DNA of 64,000 nucleotides from Sphingobacterium thalpophilum (GTDB lineage: Bacteria > Bacteroidota > Bacteroidia > Sphingobacteriales > Sphingobacteriaceae): NCBI RefSeq assembly GCF_901482695.1, contig NZ_LR590484.1:3100001-3164000 (forward strand), in the 5' to 3' direction. Below the pieces are notes generated by a model that made no database searches, was not told the origin of the DNA, and saw only the letters and a program-made list of their open reading frames with translations. Below are positions 9,078 through 17,821 of the stretch, in pieces. The position numbers and the translations under genes were made by a program. Every line of letters starts with the position of its first letter. Positions within the stretch are counted from its first letter, which is position 1.

Positions 9078-11009
9078 TTACTTAGCGTTTTTATCATTTT
9101 CCATTTGCTCTTTCAATTGAGCTAACACGTCTAAGTCGCCTAAAGTAGATTTTTCAACAGAATCTTTTACTTTTTTCACAGCTGAAGATTCAGCTTTAGC
9201 GTCTTTTTTACGATTGTTGGACTCTTCTTTGCGAGCTTCTTCTTTCTCTTCTTCCCAGATACGAGAGTGAGAGATTACTAGACGTTTGTTTTCTTTGTTG
9301 AATTCGATGATTTTGAATGAAGCAACTTCATCAACTTTCAATGAAGAACCGTCTTCTTTAACTGAGTGTTTAGAAGGACAGAAACCTTCAACACCATACT
9401 GTAAAGCTACGATGTCACCTTTATCACCCACTTTGATCACAGTACCTTCGTGGATAGAACCTTCAGTAAAGATTGTTTCGAAAGTATCCCAAGGGTTTTC
9501 TTCCAATTGTTTGTGACCTAAAGATAATTTGCGGTTTTCTTCGTCTAGCTCTAAAACAACGACGTCTAATGTTTCACCAACTTTAGTAAATTCGTTCGGG
9601 TGATTGATTTTCTTAGACCAAGATAAATCAGAGATGTGGATCAGACCGTCGATACCTTCTTCTAGTTCAACAAATACACCGAAGTTAGTCATATTCTTAA
9701 CTACAGCAGTTTGTTTAGAACCTACAGGGTAACGCTCAGTAATATTTTTCCAAGGATCTGGAGTCAATTGTTTGATACCTAAGCTCATTTTACGCTCATC
9801 ACGGTCCAAAGTTAAGATTTGAGCTTCGATCTCATCACCCACTTTCAAGAACTCTTGAGGAGAACGTAGGTTTTGTGACCAAGACATTTCTGAAACGTGG
9901 ATCAGACCTTCAACACCAGGGATGATTTCTAGGAAAGCACCGTAATCAGCAACTGTTACGATTTTACCTTTAACTTTAGAACCAACTTCCAACGCGGTAT
10001 CTAAAGATTCCCAAGGATGCTCAGACAATTGTTTCAAGCCTAAAGCGATACGTTTCTTCTCATCATCAAAGTCTAATACAACAACGTTGATTGTTTGATC
10101 TAGAGACAAAACTTCTTTTGGATGCTCGATACGGCCCCAAGAGATATCTGTGATATGTAACAAACCGTCAACACCACCCAAGTCGATGAACACACCGAAG
10201 TCAGTGATATTTTTAACTGTTCCTTCTAATACTTGACCTTTTTCTAATTTAGCTACGATCTCAGATTTTTGGTTTTCTAAGTCGTTTTCGATTAATACTT
10301 TGTGTGATACAACAACGTTTTTGAATTCGTGGTTGATTTTAACAACTTTGAATTCCATTGTTTTACCTACGTATACATCGTAGTCACGGATAGGTTTGAT
10401 ATCGATTTGAGATCCAGGTAAGAATGCTTCAACACCTTTGATGTCAACGATAAGACCACCTTTAGTACGGCTCTTAACGAAACCAGTAATGATAGCATCG
10501 TTTTCCAATGCTTCATTGATAGCTTCCCAAGATTTTTGAGTTTTAGCACGTTTACGAGAAAGTACTAATTGACCGTTAGCATCTTCTTGAGATTCAACAA
10601 ATACGTCAACTTTGTCACCAACTTTTAATTCTGGTAAGTCACGGAATTCTGATAAAGAGACTAAACCGTCAGATTTGAAACCAACATTTAAGACAACGTC
10701 TTTGTTGTTGATAGAAACTACAGTACCTTCGATAATTTCACCTTGATTAACCTGGTTGAAAGTATCAGCGTATTGTGCTTCAAGTTTAGCGCGTTCAGCT
10801 TCGCTATAATTTCCGAAACCTTTATCATTCGCATCCCAGTCAAATTCACCTTCCGGTGTGATCCAAGTGTTTGATTTGATTTCGTCGATTAAGTTTGAAT
10901 CAGCTTCTGATTCAATTTTTTCAGTGTCTTTCACTACTTTAGTGTCAGCACCTTGTAGCTCCGCGTTTTTCGCTGCTAATTCTTTTTCTGCTTCTTGTTT
11001 TTTTGCCAT
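9078..11009 (-). CDS. rpsA: 30S ribosomal protein S1
   Basis: Binds mRNA and brings it to the 30S subunit. The 643-aa protein has about 80 charged N-terminal residues, six S1/OB-fold repeats (for example GTVKNITDFGVFIDLGGVDG and AVVKNMTNFGVFVELEEGID), and a lysine/glutamate-rich C-terminal tail. It is longer than the E. coli S1 (557 aa), as is usual in Bacteroidota. The promoter at 11048-11077 has a good TAnnTTTG box, and GGAG lies about 10 nt ahead of the ATG. The codon choice is strongly biased (GTAT/GAAC type codons, few rare codons), which fits a highly expressed gene. A strong terminator follows. Confidence 0.95.
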   Translation of the reverse strand: MAKKQEAEKELAAKNAELQGADTKVVKDTEKIESEADSNLIDEIKSNTWITPEGEFDWDANDKGFGNYSEAERAKLEAQYADTFNQVNQGEIIEGTVVSINNKDVVLNVGFKSDGLVSLSEFRDLPELKVGDKVDVFVESQEDANGQLVLSRKRAKTQKSWEAINEALENDAIITGFVKSRTKGGLIVDIKGVEAFLPGSQIDIKPIRDYDVYVGKTMEFKVVKINHEFKNVVVSHKVLIENDLENQKSEIVAKLEKGQVLEGTVKNITDFGVFIDLGGVDGLLHITDISWGRIEHPKEVLSLDQTINVVVLDFDDEKKRIALGLKQLSEHPWESLDTALEVGSKVKGKIVTVADYGAFLEIIPGVEGLIHVSEMSWSQNLRSPQEFLKVGDEIEAQILTLDRDERKMSLGIKQLTPDPWKNITERYPVGSKQTAVVKNMTNFGVFVELEEGIDGLIHISDLSWSKKINHPNEFTKVGETLDVVVLELDEENRKLSLGHKQLEENPWDTFETIFTEGSIHEGTVIKVGDKGDIVALQYGVEGFCPSKHSVKEDGSSLKVDEVASFKIIEFNKENKRLVISHSRIWEEEKEEARKEESNNRKKDAKAESSAVKKVKDSVEKSTLGDLDVLAQLKEQMENDKNAK

Positions 11010-11029
11010 TAATTAATTTTCTCCTTTTT

Positions 11030-11042
11030 CCTACGTTGTAGG
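11030..11042. promoter_or_regulatory. Small dyad in the rpsA leader
   Basis: CCTAC-GTT-GTAGG, a 5-bp perfect inverted repeat, lies just downstream of the predicted rpsA transcription start and about 20 bp upstream of the start codon. It would form a short 5' stem in the mRNA. S1 is autoregulated through its leader in E. coli; whether this stem has such a role is not known. Confidence 0.3.
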
Positions 11043-11047
11043 AGTTG

Positions 11048-11077
11048 CAAAGGTACAAAAAATCTTTTATTCCAAAA
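11048..11077 (-). promoter_or_regulatory. rpsA promoter
   Basis: On the minus strand TACCTTTG (11048-11055) matches the Bacteroidota -7 consensus TAnnTTTG. TTG lies 17 nt upstream within TTTTGGAA (11070-11077). The predicted start of transcription leaves a leader of about 35 nt before rpsA. Confidence 0.7.
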
Positions 11078-11213
11078 CTTTATTTTTCTATATTTTATTG
11101 AAAGACTTCCACTTATCCCAAAGGAAAGGTATCTATGTAGTCGCAGCCCTCGTTATAAGTCGATTGGCACACCGTTGCAAAGACCAGAACATCTTGAATA
11201 GTTACGAAAGATG

Positions 11214-12182
11214 TTAGCGTGCATCTTTCTTGAATGAGTTGAAAATCCGAGGTTTGGCGATGACTATGGTTTGTTTGGAGAGGGCAATGGCAGCATTTAA
11301 TTCATATCCCAGTAATAAGATAAGTGTGTTTAAATAGATCCAGAGCATGATCACAATCAAAGTCCCGATAGACCCGTACAATTTATTATATGCGCCAAAG
11401 TGGTTGATATAAAAAGTAAATATGGAGAATGTCAGAATGGCGAGGATAGTTGCCATGGATGCTCCCGGACTAAATAACTTCCATCTGTTGGAGGTAGATG
11501 GACCAAATTTATAGATGCAGCTTACCGTAAAAAAATAAATGGCGAAAATGATCATCCAGCGCGCGATTTTTAATAATATAGCCCACATGCTGGATTTGAT
11601 ACCTGTCGTTTCCTTCAGGTAGTCGATGGTGATACCAGCAATAGTGAATATGGTCATGCCCACAGTCAGCGCAAAGATAATCAGGAAGGCCAGGGCCAAG
11701 GCAATGACACGTTTTCTTGCCCACGGTCTTTTTTCTGTCATTAAAGAAGCCTTGTTAAAGGCATTCATCAATGAAGCCATTCCGTTGGTGGCAAAATATG
11801 TTGCAAACAAAAAACCAAAGGAAAGTAACCCACCATTCTGGTTTTTGATAATATCTTCCAATGTGGTCTCGACGACAAGGAACGCATTTTTCGGGATTAC
11901 TACTGCGAGAAAATCCAGTAGCTGCTCCTGAAAGTTGTCGATTGGAATATAGGGAATCAAAGTAAACAGAAAAATAATACCGGGGAATATAGCCAGCAAA
12001 AAACTATAAGATAAGGAAGATGCCTTGCTCACGATAGAGTCTCTGGAAAGCTCCTGAAAAAAAAATACCGCAACGGTGTATAAGGGGAGTGATCCAAATC
12101 CCGGCAGTATGATGTGCTTACTCCATTCGATCAGTCTAAAATAAGGTTCAAATCTTAATAGCCATTGGTGAAATTTCCCCAT
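11214..12182 (-). CDS. YihY/BrkB-family inner membrane protein
   Basis: A 322-aa polytopic membrane protein of the YihY/virulence factor BrkB family, whose molecular function is not settled. Features visible are the conserved early segment (AVFFFQELSRDSIVSKASSL followed by SYSFLLAIFPGIIFLF), about six hydrophobic helices, and the loop with FNKAS near residue 145. The C-terminal helices include YGSIGTLIVIMLWIYLNTL, which is typical of the family. It is the last gene of a minus-strand group (PASTA protein, mltG, thioesterase, this gene), starting 1 nt after the thioesterase stop, so it is probably co-transcribed with mltG. Confidence 0.88.
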   Translation of the reverse strand: MGKFHQWLLRFEPYFRLIEWSKHIILPGFGSLPLYTVAVFFFQELSRDSIVSKASSLSYSFLLAIFPGIIFLFTLIPYIPIDNFQEQLLDFLAVVIPKNAFLVVETTLEDIIKNQNGGLLSFGFLFATYFATNGMASLMNAFNKASLMTEKRPWARKRVIALALAFLIIFALTVGMTIFTIAGITIDYLKETTGIKSSMWAILLKIARWMIIFAIYFFTVSCIYKFGPSTSNRWKLFSPGASMATILAILTFSIFTFYINHFGAYNKLYGSIGTLIVIMLWIYLNTLILLLGYELNAAIALSKQTIVIAKPRIFNSFKKDAR

Positions 12183-12183
12183 A

Positions 12184-12591
12184 TCAATTAAAATATTTAC
12201 TCATTTTATCGAGGAAGACCTGTGGTGGCATACAGGGTTTGTTTTTCTCCATATTCACAAATACCAGTGTAGTCTCCCCCTGGTTGAGCAGTTCACCGCT
12301 CTCATTGAAAAGCTCATATTCAAAAACAATGCGTACAGCAGGCTTTTTGCGTATCGTAACTCGTATTGTAATCAGGTCGTCGTACTTTCCCGGCTTGAGA
12401 TATTTTGTTTTCATCTCCGTGACAGGAAGCATGACGCCCATCTCTTCCAGCTCTTTATAGGATATGCCTGTGCTCCTGAGCATTTCGGTCCGTGCAATTT
12501 CGTAAAATGCAGCATAATTCCCATAATAGACATAACCCATTTGGTCCGTCTCAGCATAGCGCACACGAATCTGATGATCAAATACAAACAT
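12184..12591 (-). CDS. Acyl-CoA thioesterase, YbgC/4-HBT type
   Basis: A 135-aa hotdog-fold thioesterase that hydrolyses acyl-CoA or acyl-ACP thioesters. The family signature RYAETDQMGYVYYGNYAAFY, with the catalytic Asp, lies at residues 10-29, followed by the ARTEMLR helix. The ATG overlaps the mltG stop by one base (TAATG), so it is translationally coupled to mltG. In proteobacteria ybgC sits with tol-pal envelope genes; here it is between mltG and a YihY-like gene, again an envelope setting. The physiological substrate cannot be read from the sequence. Confidence 0.9.
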   Translation of the reverse strand: MFVFDHQIRVRYAETDQMGYVYYGNYAAFYEIARTEMLRSTGISYKELEEMGVMLPVTEMKTKYLKPGKYDDLITIRVTIRKKPAVRIVFEYELFNESGELLNQGETTLVFVNMEKNKPCMPPQVFLDKMSKYFN

Positions 12592-13631
12592 TACTTTTTG
12601 ATATTTCTTGCGTCTAGCGCCTGTTGGAATTTACGGGCATTGACTAAATGCTCGGCTTCTGTTGTGGCAAAGTTATGATAGCCCGAGAAGTCATCTTTGG
12701 CACACATATAAATATAGTCATGCTGTTTAAAGTTTAGTACGGCATCTATAGCAGCTATGCTGGGGATGGAAATAGGCCCCGGAGGCAATCCTCTATAAAT
12801 GTATGTGTTATAAGGATTATCCATTCTCAGATGCTTGTTGAGTACCCTTCTGATGGAAAAGTCGTTGTTGGCGAAGATCACAGTCGGGTCGGCCTGAAGC
12901 AACATGCCTTTTTTCAGACGGTTCAGATATAACCCTGCGATCATAGGCATCTCGTCCTGGTGCAGGGCTTCGCCTTTTACAATGGACGCCAAGGTACTGA
13001 CCTGCTGTTGAGTCAGGTTAAGGGCTTTTGCTTTGGTCATCCGTTCAGCGTTCCAGAACTTTTTCCATTCGTCGTCAAAGCGGGCGATGATCTTCTCCGG
13101 ACTTGTGTTCCAATAAATCTCGTAGGTATTGGGAATAAATATTGAAATAAAATTTTCTTTGGTAAAACCAAATTTCTGTGCAATAGTTTCATCATTCAAT
13201 ATCGCGATAAACGCTGCTGAATCAGCTTCGAAATTTTTGCCGAGCAATGCAGCCATATTCTCTTTTAGGCGAACGTTGGCGAACCTAAATTTAACGGGTT
13301 CCTGATAGCCGCCCATCAGATTTCCGATCAGACGCCTGTTGTTCATACCGGGGCTTAACAAATATCGGCCTGATTTAATACTTTGGGCATATTTTTTATA
13401 CTGTGCTGCCCGTTCAAAAGATGCGATATCATCCAGCAGATTGGAATCCCGGATTGATTTCAGGACGTCTTCATATTTTTCACCCTCATGGATGTAAAGG
13501 TATTTCTTTTCTCCAGATACGTTGGAAGCAAAAAATGCACGGTAAAAGATCAAGGCAAAATAGCCGCCGATCACGATAACGATGACTAACCCAATTTTTA
13601 GCCAGCTTGGTATTCCTTTTTTATTTTTCAT
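12591..13631 (-). CDS. mltG: Endolytic murein transglycosylase MltG
   Basis: Inner-membrane enzyme that cuts nascent glycan strands and sets their length. The 346-aa protein has one N-terminal membrane helix (residues about 13-33), a LysM-like region (KKYLYIHEGEKYEDVLKSI) and the YceG/MltG catalytic domain. Glu221, in the segment ASIVKGEALHQDEM, aligns with the family's catalytic glutamate, and QADPTVIFA and NPYNTYIYRGLPPGPI are hallmark motifs. The family more often has E-K-E-T where this protein has K-G-E-A. It is coupled to the thioesterase downstream (TAATG) and follows the PASTA protein gene by 164 bp. Confidence 0.93.
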   Translation of the reverse strand: MKNKKGIPSWLKIGLVIVIVIGGYFALIFYRAFFASNVSGEKKYLYIHEGEKYEDVLKSIRDSNLLDDIASFERAAQYKKYAQSIKSGRYLLSPGMNNRRLIGNLMGGYQEPVKFRFANVRLKENMAALLGKNFEADSAAFIAILNDETIAQKFGFTKENFISIFIPNTYEIYWNTSPEKIIARFDDEWKKFWNAERMTKAKALNLTQQQVSTLASIVKGEALHQDEMPMIAGLYLNRLKKGMLLQADPTVIFANNDFSIRRVLNKHLRMDNPYNTYIYRGLPPGPISIPSIAAIDAVLNFKQHDYIYMCAKDDFSGYHNFATTEAEHLVNARKFQQALDARNIKK

Positions 13632-13795
13632 TCATTTATATTTTCAGTTGCAAGAAACTCAGGTACGCTAGTCCGATAATTGCCCAGAGCCAAGATTATC
13701 ACTGTTTTACTTCATCAGCTTGTTGTTTTTATGTATTAACGGTATTTTCCTGCGCTATAGTTCGTAGGCTGCCGGTCAAATCCTTTCCCGTAGCA

Positions 13796-14749
13796 TCAGA
13801 AGCCCAGACTATTGCTTTTATTTTCCTTTTTTTGTGTTGCCCCTGGTGGATTTGTTGATTTTGCCGGTGAGCCTGTTGTCGTCGGTTTTGCTGGGACTGT
13901 AGACTTAACCGGAAGGTTTGTCTGTGACGGATTAGTTTGCGGCTTGGACATACCTGTCGTCCCCGGTGTTCCAGTTGCCGTAGGAGCGGGAGCCGTAAGA
14001 GAAAGCGTGACATCAATTTTAGCCCCGAGGCTCGTTAATCCCTTTTCTATTCCCGGTGACTGCGCACTGATTACGGCAGTCGTTGTATCGGTGACATTGG
14101 GGTCGTACGTGACAGTACCTAAGCCAAGGCCTGCACCCGAAAGCGCAAATTTAGCTTCATTCAGCGGCAGACCGATCAGGTTCGGAATTTCCACTTCGTT
14201 TGCCCCAAGGCCATTGCCCAGCACCAGGTCAATACGCGAACCTTTCGGTATCATTCGGCCATTTCGGATCGACTGACCGGCAAACTGGGCATCTAAAACG
14301 ATATCGCGGGCGATGTCTGCCACATAGGATGTATCACCTATTTTAAGGTTATGATTTTTTAGAATGGCTGTTGCTTCAATGAGTGTTTTGTCTTTAATAT
14401 TTGGAAAAGCAACTTCGGGAGCCACCTGTGTGATAATCGTAAGGTATATTGTCCGACCCGATTTCACGTGAAATCCCTGTTCGGGATCCTGTTCGATCAC
14501 CAGGCCGGGTTTGGCATCCATCTGATAAACAGAGTCGATCTGGTACTCTAGTCCTGCATTTTCCAATGCCTGCAGCGCAGCATTGATATGTAGACCTTTT
14601 ACTTTTGGAACCGCTATCGATTCATCATGTTTAGTATATATTTTCAGTCCAACATATATAGCCAGAAATAGACAGATTATCGCGATAAATGCGGCAATAA
14701 GATTCTTCCTGAATGTGGGCGTCTGAAGATATTGTACGATTTTGGACAT
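13796..14749 (-). CDS. Membrane-anchored triple-PASTA protein
   Basis: A 317-aa protein with an N-terminal membrane helix (about residues 17-36, IAAFIAIICLFLAIYVGLKI). Three PASTA domains follow (starting near VPKVKGLHINAALQAL, FPNIKDKTLIEATAIL and IPNLIGLPLNEAKFAL). The C-terminal tail of about 65 residues is rich in Pro, Thr and Ser. PASTA domains bind peptidoglycan fragments and usually sit on Ser/Thr kinases or penicillin-binding proteins; no kinase or transpeptidase domain is present here. The gene is divergent from ddl and upstream of mltG, so the whole neighbourhood is cell-wall related. A periplasmic sensor or scaffold role is inference. Confidence 0.88.
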   Translation of the reverse strand: MSKIVQYLQTPTFRKNLIAAFIAIICLFLAIYVGLKIYTKHDESIAVPKVKGLHINAALQALENAGLEYQIDSVYQMDAKPGLVIEQDPEQGFHVKSGRTIYLTIITQVAPEVAFPNIKDKTLIEATAILKNHNLKIGDTSYVADIARDIVLDAQFAGQSIRNGRMIPKGSRIDLVLGNGLGANEVEIPNLIGLPLNEAKFALSGAGLGLGTVTYDPNVTDTTTAVISAQSPGIEKGLTSLGAKIDVTLSLTAPAPTATGTPGTTGMSKPQTNPSQTNLPVKSTVPAKPTTTGSPAKSTNPPGATQKKENKSNSLGF

Positions 14750-14862
14750 TTTCTATATATAATATTAAAGATGAATTCTGCATAAGACCGCAATATTGAC
14801 GCCAGTTTAGCAGAATGGTTAAATTAAAATTATTCGTCACAAAATTATTCGTTTTTCCGTGT

Positions 14863-14883
14863 ATAGCAAATTATATTTGCTAT
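14863..14883 (+). promoter_or_regulatory. ddl promoter with overlapping dyad
   Basis: TATATTTG (14872-14879) matches the -7 consensus TAnnTTTG. It is embedded in a perfect inverted repeat with 8-bp arms, ATAGCAAA (14863-14870) and TTTGCTAT (14876-14883), separated by 5 bp. The predicted transcription start is just before ATG 14901. The overlap would allow a dimeric repressor to block the promoter; this is inference. Confidence 0.55.
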
Positions 14884-14900
14884 TCGAATCGCTAAAATTT

Positions 14901-15911
14901 ATGAAAGCAAAAATAGCATTAATAACCGGAGGTTACACGGAGGAGGCGGCAGTTTCTTTCAAAAGTGCAGCCTTTGTATACACTCAGCTAGATCACGAAA
15001 AATACGATGTTTATCGGATTACGATCAGTAAGGAGGCTTGGTTTTATGAAGATCCGAATGGTGAACGCCATTCCGTTGCTAAGGAAGATTTTACACTTCC
15101 ACTACAAGGGGAAACCATCACCTTTGATCTGGCCTTTATCATGGTCCATGGCGTACCCGGGGAAGACGGCAGGCTGCAAAGTTATTTTGATCTGCTGAAC
15201 ATACCGTATACCTCATGTGATGCGCTGACGTCGGCACTGACAATGAATAAAGGGTACACCAAAGCGGTATTAAGCGGTATTCCCGAGTTATTTCTCGCCA
15301 AGTCCGTGTTGTTGTTCGAGTCGCAACGGGTGGATGCTATCCGTATCGTGGAAAGTAATTTGTCCCTTCCTTATTTTGTGAAGCCCAATGCTGGTGGAAG
15401 CAGCATCGGAATGACCAAAGTGAAAGAAGCTTCCCAGCTGCAGCAAGCCATTGATAAAGCCTTCGATGCTGAAAATACGGGAAAACAGGTGATTGTTGAG
15501 GAATTTGTGACGGGGCGGGAGTTTTCAGAAGGGATTTTTCGCAATGCTGCGGGCGAGCTGATAGTCTTACCGGCAACAGAGGTACGGACCACACGCGAAT
15601 TTTTTGACTATGAAGCCAAATATGTACCCGGGCTGACAGAAGAAATAACACCGGCAGATCTAACTGTAGAGCAGCAGCAACGCGCTGCACGTATTCTGAA
15701 GGAGATTTATGTACGTCTGAACTGCAAAGGGATGGTCCGTGTAGATTTCTTTTTGGAAAGCGGTACCGATAAGTTTTATTTCATCGAAATCAATACCATC
15801 CCGGGACAGACAGCACAGAGTTTTATTCCACAACAAGTCCGTGCTTATGGTATGAAGGAAGGGGAGTTTTACGCGGAGCTCATCGAAAGTGCCTTGAAGC
15901 GTCCAGTCTAA
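14901..15911 (+). CDS. ddl: D-alanine--D-alanine ligase
   Basis: Joins two D-alanines with ATP to make the dipeptide of peptidoglycan precursors. The 336-aa product has the N-terminal Ddl fold (KIALITGGYTEEAAVSFKSA, MVHGVPGEDGRLQSYFD), the ATP-grasp domain (FVKPNAGGSSIGMTKV, VEEFVTGREFSEG) and the metal/ligand site (VRVDFFLES...FIEINTIPGQT). The start is set at ATG 14901. The in-frame start at 14859 would place the N-terminus over the promoter box at 14872-14879, and the extra 14 residues do not belong to the family fold. A long shared terminator separates it from the convergent hydrolase. Confidence 0.94.
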   Translation: MKAKIALITGGYTEEAAVSFKSAAFVYTQLDHEKYDVYRITISKEAWFYEDPNGERHSVAKEDFTLPLQGETITFDLAFIMVHGVPGEDGRLQSYFDLLNIPYTSCDALTSALTMNKGYTKAVLSGIPELFLAKSVLLFESQRVDAIRIVESNLSLPYFVKPNAGGSSIGMTKVKEASQLQQAIDKAFDAENTGKQVIVEEFVTGREFSEGIFRNAAGELIVLPATEVRTTREFFDYEAKYVPGLTEEITPADLTVEQQQRAARILKEIYVRLNCKGMVRVDFFLESGTDKFYFIEINTIPGQTAQSFIPQQVRAYGMKEGEFYAELIESALKRPV

Positions 15912-15938
15912 GCGATTGCCTCTGCAAAAAAATATAGC

Positions 15939-15989
15939 AGAAAATAATATAAAGGCCTTCAGTTCATGAAGGCCTTTATATTATTTTCT
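15939..15989. terminator. Long bidirectional terminator between ddl and serine hydrolase
   Basis: A 23-bp perfect stem (15939-15961 pairing with 15967-15989) with a 5-nt loop, GC-rich in the middle (AAGGCCTTCA) and AT-rich at both outer ends. The right arm includes the stop codon and the last codons of the minus-strand hydrolase gene (from 15981), so coding and terminator functions share the same bases. Confidence 0.9.
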
Positions 15990-17225
15990 AAAATCAAATC
16001 TGGATAGATCCGGTCTGATTGTCTTTGTTCTTTTCAATTCTTCTTGATAGATCAATTGCCCGATATTTTTCAGGAAAGGATAGGTGACCGTTTCGTATTC
16101 ATAGATACCGTCGTTGTAGATGCCATTTTCATTCGATTGTACCACGACCGCAAGCAAAAACTCGACACCATGTTTGAAATCAACAATGTAAGCATTGTCG
16201 ATATTATATCCATACGAATCTCCGTACTTATTGAAGATCCGGATATCTGGATTTAAAAACGCATTTTTGTCCCTGCCATAGAAAAGTAATTTGCTATATG
16301 TTGGCCAGAACTCCGTGGTATCATATTTGGGAAAATCGGATTCAAACGGGTAACGCGACATATAATCGTAAAGTAACGCGTAATCATCCGGATGTAGGTT
16401 AAAACGTTCATTACGTTTAAAAGCTTCGGGAAACAGCAGTTTTTTTAAGATGAGCTGTTGATCTTCCAACGCATATGCATTTAACCCCTCGAAACTCCAG
16501 GGTTCGTGTACCAGCTGTTCCCGGTCGTTTATATAACCTTTTCCCTGAAGTGTATTTTCAAGTTTAATGTCATAATCTTTTGGATCATATTGCGCTGGCT
16601 GCTGATAGATGACCTGATTGCCCTTATAGAATGTAATGGGGTTGGTGTGTCTGGACCATATTCCCTTGTCGCCGATGGCCAGGCGATTGACAATTCTGCT
16701 GTGCATAGCCCCATGTTTTTGGAGCTTCGCATTTAGTGGCGCACGGCCAATAAATTCAAACAACCTGTTTTGAGCATCGTTATCGCTGGTCAATAATATT
16801 TTTTTTATATACTGTGCTATGGAAGGGAGACCGTTTTTGGCGGACTCATCTTTTGCAACTGCTGTTTGTCTTTCGAATGCCGTATCAATGCGTAGCGGAG
16901 TGTCTTTGGTCAATCCGGCTAGGTTCAGGTCGTTGAGTTTCTCCAGGGCAAAAATGGCCGTCGGAAGTTTGACCGTGCTCGCTGGATAGAAGTACCAGCT
17001 TGGATTCAGCCTATAACTATATGATCTAAAATGCGGGATGTTGGATTCGTCACGATCTATCTGCGTGTAGAGGATCTGAACCTCTTTTTTTGTTGGATGA
17101 TCCAATATAGGCTGAAAAAGATCGGGCCGGCTCCGGAGCAGCTTTTCTAAATAGACCGTATCGATCTGCTGCGCATAGCTGTGTGTCATAAAAAAGACAA
17201 GGAATAAGAAAAAACACTTATGCAT
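15981..17225 (-). CDS. Class A beta-lactamase-like serine hydrolase
   Basis: A 414-aa exported protein (signal peptide of about 18 residues, HSYA then QQ) of the serine beta-lactamase/penicillin-binding fold. The active-site tetrad S83-T-V-K86 sits in a typical context (FYPASTVKLPTAIFAL), SDN is at 147-149, and a KHG motif at 351-353 takes the place of KTG. It is longer than true class A beta-lactamases (about 290 aa), with extra material between SDN and KHG. Enzymes of this type may be peptidases, esterases or weak beta-lactamases, so resistance should not be assumed. It lies just upstream of folA (reading away from it) and shares a terminator with ddl. Confidence 0.82.
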   Translation of the reverse strand: MHKCFFLFLVFFMTHSYAQQIDTVYLEKLLRSRPDLFQPILDHPTKKEVQILYTQIDRDESNIPHFRSYSYRLNPSWYFYPASTVKLPTAIFALEKLNDLNLAGLTKDTPLRIDTAFERQTAVAKDESAKNGLPSIAQYIKKILLTSDNDAQNRLFEFIGRAPLNAKLQKHGAMHSRIVNRLAIGDKGIWSRHTNPITFYKGNQVIYQQPAQYDPKDYDIKLENTLQGKGYINDREQLVHEPWSFEGLNAYALEDQQLILKKLLFPEAFKRNERFNLHPDDYALLYDYMSRYPFESDFPKYDTTEFWPTYSKLLFYGRDKNAFLNPDIRIFNKYGDSYGYNIDNAYIVDFKHGVEFLLAVVVQSNENGIYNDGIYEYETVTYPFLKNIGQLIYQEELKRTKTIRPDLSRFDFRK

Positions 17226-17240
17226 ATTATGTCAAACCTC

Positions 17241-17735
17241 TTACTTTTTTATATACACTTCAAAAGTGTAGGCAAAGGCGTGTCTATCGTCGGCAGCATG
17301 CAATTCTGAGGAAACGAGTTCCCAGTCTTCTGACGATAGGGTAGGAAAGAAAGCATCGCCGGGTATCGTTGTATGAACACGGGTCAGCAATACTTTACTT
17401 GCCAAAGGCAGCGCTTGCTGATAAATATTCGCTCCCCCGATGATGAATACCTCACGTTCATCACGGCAATAGAGTAGCGCTTCCTGGATGCTGTTGGCCA
17501 CATCCACTTCATCGGCCTGAAATTCGGCGTTTCGGGTAATAACGATATTCCTTCGTCCGGGCAATGCTTTGCCGATAGCGTCAAATGTTTTTCTCCCCAT
17601 CAGCACCGAATGATCCAGCGTGTTCTTCTTGAAATATTTGAAATCATTGGGTAAATGCCATGGCATTTGGTTATTGATACCTATGGCATTGTTCTCTGAT
17701 GCAGCTACAATTAATGTTATCGTTGGGTTACTCAT
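17241..17735 (-). CDS. folA: Dihydrofolate reductase
   Basis: Reduces dihydrofolate to tetrahydrofolate with NADPH; the target of trimethoprim. The 164-aa product shows the family start (TLIVAASENNAIGINNQMPW), the HLPNDFKYFKKNT segment with the substrate Asp, the GRKTFDAIGKALPGR cofactor loop and IIGGANIYQQALP. The start is at ATG 17735 (MSNPTIT); an upstream in-frame ATG at 17798 adds 21 residues not seen in the family. It follows thyA on the same strand by 86 bp, the common thyA-folA pairing, in which ThyA makes the dihydrofolate that FolA recycles. Confidence 0.95.
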   Translation of the reverse strand: MSNPTITLIVAASENNAIGINNQMPWHLPNDFKYFKKNTLDHSVLMGRKTFDAIGKALPGRRNIVITRNAEFQADEVDVANSIQEALLYCRDEREVFIIGGANIYQQALPLASKVLLTRVHTTIPGDAFFPTLSSEDWELVSSELHAADDRHAFAYTFEVYIKK

Positions 17736-17821
17736 CGTTTTATCTGTATTAAATTGTGGTGCGCAAAATGCTATGAATAAGCGGAATCTTGCTGGCAAAT
17801 GTATATTATCCTCCGATAATA

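Noticed and set aside
13812..14276. A 154-codon plus-strand frame inside the PASTA gene
   Set aside because: It is an antisense shadow of the Pro/Thr-rich PASTA protein, with no start context.
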